Positions 1-5,349 of a stretch of DNA of 9,419 nucleotides are shown piece by piece. A program made the translations under genes and the position numbers. The notes under the pieces were generated by a model. That model worked only from the letters and a program-made list of their open reading frames with translations, was not told where the DNA came from and made no database searches. This stretch comes from URNF01 sp045638005 (GTDB lineage Bacteria; Bacillota; Clostridia; Oscillospirales; Acutalibacteraceae), in the NCBI GenBank assembly GCA_045638005.1, contig JAZUAN010000016.1, positions 1 through 9,419 on the forward strand. The letters are read 5' to 3'. Every line of letters starts with the position of its first letter. Position 1 is the stretch's first letter.

Positions 1-1
1 T

Positions 2-322
2 TCCGAAGAGTATGACTATGTATTTATCGATACCCCGCCGGTCAATGTGGTAACAGATGGCTTGGTGCTGTTTGCACGTGCCGCAGGTGTTATATTGCTC
101 AGTCGCTATAACAGTACCACCTATGATGAATTGCAGGAAGCGATCGATAGTGTGAAAAATGTGCACGGTAACCTGCTTGGCGTCATTGTGAATGATTATA
201 AATATTCTATTGGCGAAAGAGAAGGTCACTATTACAGAAAGCGGTATAGATATGGGTATGGCTATGGATACAGATATGGGTATACAAAAGCGCGTGAAAA
301 GGAAACTGTCATTGAGGAATAA
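2..322 (+). CDS. C-terminal part of a bacterial tyrosine kinase (CpsD/YwqD/Wzc cytoplasmic domain), 5' end outside window
   Basis: Only the last 106 residues are present; the frame is open from the window edge to TAA at 320-322. The segment YDYVFIDTPP near the start is the Walker-B-like strand of BY-kinases (MinD/ParA-like fold), followed by VVTDGLVL and a run typical of CpsD, including LLGVIVND near the end of the fold. In this family the kinase autophosphorylates a C-terminal tyrosine cluster and controls chain length and export of capsular or exopolysaccharide together with a membrane adaptor. Here the cluster is very regular: after GHYY comes an Arg/Gly/Tyr alternation with nine tyrosines in all, then a charged end (AREKETVIEE). 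The next gene is the cognate PHP phosphatase and overlaps or abuts this stop, which supports the assignment. The N-terminal Walker A region cannot be checked. Confidence 0.88.
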   Translation, partial: SEEYDYVFIDTPPVNVVTDGLVLFARAAGVILLSRYNSTTYDELQEAIDSVKNVHGNLLGVIVNDYKYSIGEREGHYYRKRYRYGYGYGYRYGYTKAREKETVIEE

Positions 323-1046
323 TTCCCGCTACCCGCAAGCCTTAAAGGTTGATTGCCATACGCATATTTTGCCCGATATGGATGACGGTGCTAAGGATAC
401 GCAGACTGCTTGTGAAATGTTGTGCGCGTCGGCTGCTTACGGTGTAGAAACCGTGCTGCTTACCCCGCACTATTACGCTTGTGTTGAGTCACCAAAGGCT
501 TTCCTTAAACGCCGTGATGCGTCTTTGCAATTGTTGCAGGAGACAGTCGTGGATTTTGAGATGCCGCGGTTTGTTATCGGCGCGGAGGTTCGCTTGGAAC
601 GGGATATCTCCGCTCTGCCTGCTCTCAAAGAATTGTGCCTTAGCGGCTCTTCACACATGTTGTTGGAAATGCCGTATTTGCCGCTGGATAGCTGGATGAT
701 TGAAGAGATCGAAAATATCTGTTACGGTTTGGGATGCAACGTGATATTGGCGCATCTTCCGCGATACAGCGCCTACTATAATGACAACGATTTTGAGGAA
801 CTGTTAAGCTTGCCGGATGTGCTGATACAGATCAACGCTGAAGATTTGTTGTTTAAGCATTCCAAAAAGCGTGTGCTGCAATGGATAGATCGCGGTTTAC
901 CGCTCCTGTTCGGCAGCGATTGTCACAATATGGATAGTCGGTGTCCGAATTTGGATCAGGTGGCAAAGTACATGTACAAACCTCGCCGCGGTATCATTCC
1001 GGCAGATGAAGCGAATGCGCTTGCCGCAGATATAGGTTGGTTATAA
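312..1046 (+). CDS. PHP-family tyrosine-protein phosphatase (CpsB/YwqE type)
   Basis: This is a metal-dependent phosphatase of the polymerase-and-histidinol-phosphatase (PHP) fold that removes phosphate from the tyrosine cluster of the BY-kinase encoded just upstream. With the start used here it has 244 residues, near the family's usual length of about 245-255. Visible metal-site motifs are DCHTHILPDMDDG (His16, His18), TPHYY (His53), GAEVRLE (Glu92), LAHLPRY (His148) and GSDCHN (Asp203, His205). The start is uncertain. TTG at 312 has AGGAAA at 300-305 at good spacing, overlaps the kinase stop by 11 bases, and puts DCHTH close to the N-terminus as in relatives. In-frame ATGs at 252, 258, 264 and 276 lie inside the kinase's tyrosine-tail codons and lack a good ribosome site. 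The usual LAHPERY reads LAHLPRY here, with the histidine kept. A bidirectional terminator follows directly. Confidence 0.88.
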   Translation: MRNNSRYPQALKVDCHTHILPDMDDGAKDTQTACEMLCASAAYGVETVLLTPHYYACVESPKAFLKRRDASLQLLQETVVDFEMPRFVIGAEVRLERDISALPALKELCLSGSSHMLLEMPYLPLDSWMIEEIENICYGLGCNVILAHLPRYSAYYNDNDFEELLSLPDVLIQINAEDLLFKHSKKRVLQWIDRGLPLLFGSDCHNMDSRCPNLDQVAKYMYKPRRGIIPADEANALAADIGWL

Positions 1047-1084
1047 AAAAGACTTGTTCTCTATGCGAGAACAAGTCTTTTTTT
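1045..1084. terminator. Bidirectional intrinsic terminator between cpsB-like gene and trmL
   Basis: A perfect 11-bp stem (GACTTGTTCTC at 1051-1061 with GAGAACAAGTC at 1067-1077, loop TATGC) is flanked by six A on the left and seven T on the right. It therefore works as a hairpin plus U-run for both converging genes. The phosphatase stop codon is at 1044-1046 and the trmL stop codon begins at 1086. Confidence 0.9.
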
Positions 1085-1085
1085 G

Positions 1086-1586
1086 TTACCAATCAAATTT
1101 TGTGAGTTTTCCTTGCGTGCGCATGGCGGGATATCCCCATTGCCGCAACACCTCGTATGCGCCTACCGCCACCGCGTTGGAAAGATTGAGCGAACGTGCG
1201 CTGTCGTTATCGATCATCGGAAGCCGCACACAGTTGTCGGGATTTGCATGCAGCAGCGCTTCCGGTAAGCCGGCGGTCTCTTTGCCGAATACCAGATAGG
1301 CTCCGTCGGGATATTCGACTTCAGAGTGTATGTATTTTGCTTTTGTGGAAAAATAAAAGAAGGGGCCCTTGTTTTTCGCGAAAAAGTCGTCGAGATCTTT
1401 ATAATAGGTAATATCTAAAAGATGCCAGTAATCCAGTCCCGCACGTTTTAATTTTTTATCGTCAATTTTAAAGCCCATCGGTTCCACAAGATGCAACCGC
1501 GCACCGGTTGCAGCGCAGGTGCGACTGATGTTTCCGGTGTTTTGCGGGATTTCCGGCTCCACTAAAACGATGTTGAGAGTTGACAT
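1086..1586 (-). CDS. trmL: tRNA (cytidine/uridine(34)-2'-O)-methyltransferase TrmL
   Basis: A SPOUT-class (trefoil knot) methyltransferase that places a 2'-O-methyl group on the wobble nucleotide of certain leucine tRNAs, using S-adenosylmethionine. It acts in the cytoplasm as a dimer. The 166-residue length is typical for this minimal member, which lacks extra domains. The three SPOUT motifs are visible: PEIPQNTGNISRTC near residues 11-24, the cofactor loop FGKETAGLP at 100-108, and RLPM followed by ARSLNLSNAVAV at 130-141. ATG at 1586 is preceded by AAAAGGAG at six-base spacing (AAAAGGAGCAATCAAA before ATG). It is transcribed alone from a promoter just upstream and converges on the cpsB-like gene. 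SpoU-type relatives are possible, but the short length and motif spelling favour TrmL/YibK. Confidence 0.93.
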   Translation of the reverse strand: MSTLNIVLVEPEIPQNTGNISRTCAATGARLHLVEPMGFKIDDKKLKRAGLDYWHLLDITYYKDLDDFFAKNKGPFFYFSTKAKYIHSEVEYPDGAYLVFGKETAGLPEALLHANPDNCVRLPMIDNDSARSLNLSNAVAVGAYEVLRQWGYPAMRTQGKLTKFDW

Positions 1587-1622
1587 TTTGATTGCTCCTT
1601 TTTAACTGTATCCTTCCGTGTG

Positions 1623-1651
1623 ATTATACGCCGCTTACCGTTAAAATGCAA
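1623..1651 (-). promoter_or_regulatory. Predicted sigma-A promoter for trmL
   Basis: Read on the minus strand, TTGCAT (1651-1646) and TATAAT (1628-1623) are separated by exactly 17 bases. The -10 is perfect and the -35 keeps only TTG. The expected start point near 1616 leaves a leader of about 30 bases before the trmL ATG. Confidence 0.6.
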
Positions 1652-1702
1652 GAATAATTATTTTGATGCGGCTCATACTACCGATAGAAAGGAGGCGGCG
1701 GT

Positions 1703-1879
1703 ATGGCAGATATGATGAAAATGGCAAAAGGTGTCGGCATTGGTATGGCGCTCGGTTGCATGGCAGGTGCGATCGGCAGCTATTATTTGTATGATAACAA
1801 GAAAAGCGTCAAACGCAACATGGGTAAAGCGTTACGCTCGGTTGGCGATCTAGTGGATACAGTGACCGGTTTTTTCTGA
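1703..1879 (+). CDS. Small glycine-rich protein of 58 aa, possible YtxH-like membrane-associated protein
   Basis: ATG at 1703 follows AAAGGAGG (1688-1695) at good spacing and the frame ends in TGA at 1877-1879. The protein opens MADMMKMAKGVGIGMALG, then a glycine/alanine/methionine-rich stretch to SYYLY, about 22 residues that could form one short membrane helix with a GxxxG-like surface. A basic part (DNKKSVKRNMGKALR) and an amphipathic tail SVGDLVDTVTGFF follow. Small proteins of this plan are common in Clostridia and loosely resemble YtxH-type proteins; no function is known to me. It stands alone between trmL and purC and is closed by its own hairpin. The ribosome site and the terminator together make it a credible gene despite its size. 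Confidence 0.72.
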   Translation: MADMMKMAKGVGIGMALGCMAGAIGSYYLYDNKKSVKRNMGKALRSVGDLVDTVTGFF

Positions 1880-1892
1880 ACTTGCAAATTGT

Positions 1893-1928
1893 ATAACCCC
1901 TTGTGCCAACAAGGGGTTATAATTTTGC
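1893..1928 (+). terminator. Hairpin terminator after the 58-aa gene
   Basis: A perfect 12-bp stem, ATAACCCCTTGT (1893-1904) with ACAAGGGGTTAT (1909-1920), loop GCCA. The run after it is AATTTT rather than a clean T-tract. An outer GCAAATT/AATTTTGC pairing can lengthen the stem, so it may act as a weaker terminator or as a protective 3' structure. Confidence 0.75.
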
Positions 1929-1954
1929 AGCATACATACCTTTTTAGTCAAAAA

Positions 1955-1981
1955 ACACGAAAAAACGCTATTTTTTTGTGT
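1955..1981. other. AT-rich inverted repeat upstream of the purC promoter
   Basis: ACACGAAAAAA (1955-1965) can pair with TTTTTTTGTGT (1971-1981) over 11 bp with one G-T wobble and a five-base loop CGCTA. It ends nine bases before the purC -35 box. It could be a second, leaky terminator, a bent A-tract upstream element, or chance in AT-rich DNA. Confidence 0.35.
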
Positions 1982-1989
1982 ATAAACAC

Positions 1990-2018
1990 TTTACAAATGT
2001 CTCTAAAAGCGGTAAAAT
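1990..2018 (+). promoter_or_regulatory. Predicted sigma-A promoter for purC
   Basis: TTTACA (1990-1995), a 17-base spacer and TAAAAT (2013-2018), each box one mismatch from consensus. The start point near 2025 gives a leader of about 27 bases. This is too short for a purine riboswitch, and no PurR-box pair was recognised. Confidence 0.72.
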
Positions 2019-2051
2019 AATGCATATTGCTTTTGAAAGGAAGTACTGACT

Positions 2052-2735
2052 ATGAAAAAAGTGTACACCGGTAAGACTAAAGACGTTTACAGCCTTGACA
2101 ACGGCAACGTGCTGTTGAAGTTTAAGGACGATTGCACCGGCAAAGATGGCGTGTTTGATCCGGGCGAGAATACTGTTGGATTGACCATTGAGGGCATCGG
2201 TAAAGCGAATTTGCAGACTTCCGTTTACTACTTTGAGATGCTCAAAGCTGCGGGTATCAAGACCCATTACGTGAGCGCTGATATCGAAGAAGCAACCATG
2301 GAAGTGCTGCCCGGCACTGTGTTCGGTCACGGCTTGGAGGTTATCTGCCGCTTGGTCGCTACCGGCAGCTTTATCCGCCGCTATGGCGAATATATTGAAG
2401 ATGGCACCGTTTTAGAGGGCGGTTATGTGGAATGCACCTTCAAAAACGATGAGAAGGGCGATCCGCTGGTCACCGGCGAAGGTCTTGCTGCTCTCGGCGT
2501 TATGTCTCTCGAAATGTTTGAGAGCATGAAAGAGCAGACCCTCAAAATCACCAAGATCGTGGCGGATGATCTCAAGACCATCGGTCTTGATCTGTGGGAC
2601 ATCAAATTTGAATTTGGTTACAACAACGGCGAAGTGATCCTGATTGACGAGATTGCCTCCGGTAATATGCGCGTATATAAAGGCGATACCATTGTCGATC
2701 CCGTTGAGCTCACTCGTTTGATCCTTAACAGATAA
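2052..2735 (+). CDS. purC: Phosphoribosylaminoimidazole-succinocarboxamide synthase (SAICAR synthetase)
   Basis: Cytoplasmic enzyme of de novo purine synthesis: it joins CAIR and L-aspartate using ATP to give SAICAR. The 227-residue length fits the single-domain bacterial form. GKTKDVY at residues 7-13 opens the ATP-binding region, the substrate segment EVICRLVATGSFIRRYG spans about 96-112, and LIDEIASGNMRVYKGD at 197-212 replaces the DEx-x-PD-S/T-R signature of classical PurC. From memory, this GNMRVYK form is the common version in many Clostridia, so the difference is a clade trait rather than decay. The start has AAAGGAAG about nine bases upstream. The gene stands alone, with its own promoter and terminator and no other pur gene nearby, whereas many Firmicutes carry purC in a long pur operon. 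Confidence 0.92.
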   Translation: MKKVYTGKTKDVYSLDNGNVLLKFKDDCTGKDGVFDPGENTVGLTIEGIGKANLQTSVYYFEMLKAAGIKTHYVSADIEEATMEVLPGTVFGHGLEVICRLVATGSFIRRYGEYIEDGTVLEGGYVECTFKNDEKGDPLVTGEGLAALGVMSLEMFESMKEQTLKITKIVADDLKTIGLDLWDIKFEFGYNNGEVILIDEIASGNMRVYKGDTIVDPVELTRLILNR

Positions 2736-2745
2736 TTTAATTGAG

Positions 2746-2773
2746 AACGGGAGGCTATGCCTCCCGTTTTTTT
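2746..2773 (+). terminator. Intrinsic terminator after purC
   Basis: A ten-base stem, AACGGGAGGC (2746-2755) and GCCTCCCGTT (2759-2768), with loop TAT, running into an unbroken T stretch to 2773. It is GC-rich with a strong T-run. The next gene's ribosome-binding site starts only five bases after it. Confidence 0.92.
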
Positions 2774-2792
2774 GAGAAAAGGGGAGACTTTC

Positions 2793-3569
2793 GTGTTTTC
2801 GCTGTATCATTTTATTTGGCTTGCTGTTTGTGTAGCCGTCATCGTCGGCTCGCTTGCCTGGCTGCTGAAAAACCGTCCACCGCTGAAAAAAGTGCTTACC
2901 GCCGCTTGTGTTTGCTGTATTCTGTCGGAGCTCACAAAAATTTTCAGCGTGATCCAAATGGTGCCGGATGCCACCGGTGAAAAGATGCATCTGTACATAG
3001 AAATGCAAAATTTGCCGCTACATCTGTGCTCTTTACAAATTATTACGATCTTCACTACCCGCTTCATGAAAGAAGGAAAAGCACGGGATACAATACTGGG
3101 CTTTATGTATCCCACGTGTGTGGCAGGCGCGTTTTTCGCTTTGTTGTTGCCATCTATTTTCTCGGAAGGCGCAACTTTGACGGATGCATTTTTGGATGCC
3201 CATCCGTATGAATATTTTCTGTTCCATTCTGTCCTTATTATACTGGGACTGTACATTTTCCTTTCAAAGCAGGTAGCGTTGCGCCCGAAGCACTGTCTTT
3301 CCACCATCGGTCTGTTGGCGGGAATCGCCTTTGCGTCGATTTATACCAATTCCATGTTTTCGGTGCCGGTATATAAAGGTGATGAACTGGTCAGCGTGGA
3401 ATACACCCCCAACTTTTTCTTTATATTTGAGACCCCCATCGGTATCGAACTCACCGAAATGTGGCACTGGTACGTATATCTTGCGATCATTGTTACCCTT
3501 GCTGTTTTACTGATCACTGCGTTTTATATTCCCGTTTTTATCAGAGCGGAAAAAGAAAAACAAATGTAA
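2793..3569 (+). CDS. YwaF/TMEM164-like integral membrane protein (TIGR02206-type)
   Basis: A 258-residue membrane protein with about seven predicted helices near residues 5-24, 35-54, 76-92, 101-123, 139-158, 170-189 and 226-250. Motifs seen in the YwaF family as I recall it are LPLHLCSLQ (74-82), in and before the third helix, and HPYEYFLFHSVLIILGLYIF (137-156) in the fifth. The biochemical role of bacterial YwaF-like proteins is not known to me; the name relates them to eukaryotic TMEM164. GTG at 2793 is chosen because AAAGGGGAG (2778-2786) sits six bases before it. The alternative ATG at 2757 lies inside the purC terminator loop, has no ribosome site, and would add a polar N-terminus. There is no room for a promoter between that terminator and this start. 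A bidirectional terminator follows. Confidence 0.78.
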   Translation: MFSLYHFIWLAVCVAVIVGSLAWLLKNRPPLKKVLTAACVCCILSELTKIFSVIQMVPDATGEKMHLYIEMQNLPLHLCSLQIITIFTTRFMKEGKARDTILGFMYPTCVAGAFFALLLPSIFSEGATLTDAFLDAHPYEYFLFHSVLIILGLYIFLSKQVALRPKHCLSTIGLLAGIAFASIYTNSMFSVPVYKGDELVSVEYTPNFFFIFETPIGIELTEMWHWYVYLAIIVTLAVLLITAFYIPVFIRAEKEKQM

Positions 3570-3572
3570 ATT

Positions 3573-3600
3573 AAAAAGCCACCCACATGGGTGGCTTTTT
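3573..3600. terminator. Bidirectional intrinsic terminator between ywaF-like gene and acnX operon
   Basis: AAAAAGCCACCC (3573-3584) and GGGTGGCTTTTT (3589-3600) form a perfect 12-bp stem with loop ACAT and T-runs on both strands. It lies 3 bases after the plus-strand stop and 16 bases after the minus-strand stop, so it serves both converging units. Confidence 0.93.
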
Positions 3601-3616
3601 ATGTTTGTTGTTTTAC

Positions 3617-4060
3617 TTACTCTACAACAACAACGCCGTCTTCTTTGACAGTGACGGTCATACCGTCTTGTACGTAATCGAGGAATTCTTCGCCGAGCGA
3701 ATCGATAACCGGCATAGACACGTCGTCCAGCCACACGTCAGCGAGGACTGAGCCTGCCGCCGCTAACGAGTCGATGGGCTTGGAGAACAGCATGCAAGCA
3801 GGTTGCCGTTTCATGGCGCACGCGCAGTACAGTACGAGACCACCCGTGGTGGAACCGATTGTCTGTGGCAGACAAAGCGCTTTGCCGACCATCTGCTTAC
3901 CGTACAGATCGGGGTTGTTCTGATCGCCGCAGGTGGCGTTTTTATCGCCGAACTGCAACGCTTTTTGGAAGGAGGCTAACGTATTGAGACCGCCGTGGGA
4001 GACCAGCGCAGGTGCTGAAATGGTACCTTCTGCGATCACACGACCTTTGAATTCTTTCAT
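3617..4060 (-). CDS. Aconitase X small subunit (swivel domain, DUF126)
   Basis: A 147-residue swivelling domain that in aconitase X closes over the iron-sulfur-bearing large subunit and supplies part of the active site. Evidence is the family pattern: KGRVIAEGTISAPALVS at the start, then LYGKQMVGKALCLPQTIGSTTGG, SKPIDSLAAAGSVLADVWL, and a closing beta segment DGMTVTVKEDGVVVVE. IGSTTGG stands where relatives have a GRGSS-type loop bearing a serine reported as important for catalysis; serine and threonine are still present here. ATG at 4060 shares one base with the TGA of the large subunit (TGATG); GTG at 4063 is an alternative. The ribosome site AAAGGAGG lies in the last codons of the large subunit. 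In characterised enzymes the two parts form one dehydratase. It is the last gene of the three-gene operon. Confidence 0.87.
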   Translation of the reverse strand: MKEFKGRVIAEGTISAPALVSHGGLNTLASFQKALQFGDKNATCGDQNNPDLYGKQMVGKALCLPQTIGSTTGGLVLYCACAMKRQPACMLFSKPIDSLAAAGSVLADVWLDDVSMPVIDSLGEEFLDYVQDGMTVTVKEDGVVVVE

Positions 4061-5337
4061 CACTTGTTACCTCCTTTGGTGATTTGAGCGAGGATTTCAT
4101 CGTCGGTGTAATACCGCGCGGTGGTGTAGGTGCGCAGCTTGTTAGATGAGGTGATGACCGGCATTTTACCGCACAGCGGGTTGTTCATGTACATGAGCGG
4201 GCAGATATACGAGGTGATCACACCGGTCGCTTTCAGACGCGCCGCATACTCTGTTTTGTTAAATTCCTCCAACACCGCGGGTGCTGCGGTAAACACGGTG
4301 GGGATGAGCACCTTCTTATTGCCGGCTTCCTTGAGAGAGTTTTCCACCTTGTCGGTCCAATCTTTGAGTTGCTGTAAACTCATGTGCGGACAACCCATAA
4401 AGCACAGTTTCGGTTTCGCATCCTTGTTTTTCCAGATGACGGGATACTCTTTATAAACCCGCTCGAGCTCTGCGTCGTCGATGACGTAGGTTTTTGCCCC
4501 TTCTGCGATGAGTGCGTCGCCTTGCTCTTTGGCTTCGGGGGTGAGATTTTCGATGTGGTACAGACCCACAGCGCCGTTTGAAGCGGTTGCCGCGCCGAAA
4601 TCCTTTAAGTAGGTGCAGTTTGCATCGTCAAGCTCATCACCGATCCATTGATCTAAGCCTTTAATATAGGGCACTTCTTCCATGACCTTCATGCCGATGG
4701 CAGAACCAAGCAGCTGTGCTTCGGGCTTTTTGGTGGTTTTGATCTCCACGATCCAGGTGGCTTTTCTGCCCTCGTCGGTCAACAAACCGAAGTAGGGGAC
4801 AAAACCGACCACCGAACCCATGATATCAATGATACCCGAGTTGCGGTTACAGCGGGCGCCTAACACTGAGTTGGCGTATACCACGGCGGAGGATTCCGCC
4901 CAGGACAGTACCTCGCCCTTTTGCGGTTTGTTGCCGACCTGATCCATGTAGCAGGTGCAGGTAAAGGCGTCGTTATCTTTAAGTCCCAGTTTTTTGAGCT
5001 GTTCTTCATAAGACTCTTGGGTGGCATACATGAAATTATTAAAAATGAAATTTTGCAGGAAGTTGGCGGGTACATTTTTATCCAGCGGCCTTGGGTCAAC
5101 CGAGAATTGCTGCGAGGAAACGGCACCGGCATCAATAAGCTGCTGCATGAGGTCGAAAACGGGGGTCATCATTTTCAGACCGAAAGAGGTGACGAGATGG
5201 TTATATTGGCTGGTGACAGGCACCATTTTTTCGGCACCGAAAGCTTCACCGTATTTGACCATGGTTTTCATAACCTTAGCGAGCACTTCACCTTTTTCGC
5301 CATCAAGGATCTTTTGTTGTTCTTGTGTCAGTTGCAT
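4060..5337 (-). CDS. Aconitase X large (catalytic) subunit, divergent (DUF521)
   Basis: A 425-residue aconitase-superfamily protein. Family marks are AFTCTCYMDQ (124-133), GEVLSWAESSAVVYANSVLGAR (141-162), CFMGCPHMSL (312-321) and a C-terminal cysteine region (Cys379, Cys389); Cys127, Cys129, Cys316, Cys379 and Cys389 are candidate cluster or iron ligands. Characterised members dehydrate cis-3-hydroxy-L-proline in bacteria or mevalonate 5-phosphate in archaea. This one lacks the early AHISG motif (VTSQYNHLVTS instead), and near the end SSNKLRTYTTARYY stands where TNSAKxxHY is usual. This points to a different branch and perhaps another substrate, which is inference. ATG at 5337 follows AAGGAGGGA closely. 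Twelve bases separate it from the upstream flavoenzyme stop and its stop overlaps the small-subunit start, so the genes are co-transcribed and the last two translationally coupled. Confidence 0.87.
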   Translation of the reverse strand: MQLTQEQQKILDGEKGEVLAKVMKTMVKYGEAFGAEKMVPVTSQYNHLVTSFGLKMMTPVFDLMQQLIDAGAVSSQQFSVDPRPLDKNVPANFLQNFIFNNFMYATQESYEEQLKKLGLKDNDAFTCTCYMDQVGNKPQKGEVLSWAESSAVVYANSVLGARCNRNSGIIDIMGSVVGFVPYFGLLTDEGRKATWIVEIKTTKKPEAQLLGSAIGMKVMEEVPYIKGLDQWIGDELDDANCTYLKDFGAATASNGAVGLYHIENLTPEAKEQGDALIAEGAKTYVIDDAELERVYKEYPVIWKNKDAKPKLCFMGCPHMSLQQLKDWTDKVENSLKEAGNKKVLIPTVFTAAPAVLEEFNKTEYAARLKATGVITSYICPLMYMNNPLCGKMPVITSSNKLRTYTTARYYTDDEILAQITKGGNK

Positions 5338-5349
5338 ACAGTTCCCTCC

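Noticed and set aside
1968..2330. Minus-strand open frame across the purC promoter and 5' end.
   Set aside because: It overlaps a strong promoter and conserved coding sequence on the other strand and shows no family motif.
2757..2792. Upstream ATG extension of the ywaF-like protein.
   Set aside because: The ATG is in the loop of the purC terminator and lacks a ribosome site; GTG at 2793 has an excellent one.
2412..3008. Minus-strand open frame opposite purC and the start of the ywaF-like gene.
   Set aside because: It crosses the purC terminator and is antisense to two better-supported genes, with no recognisable domain.
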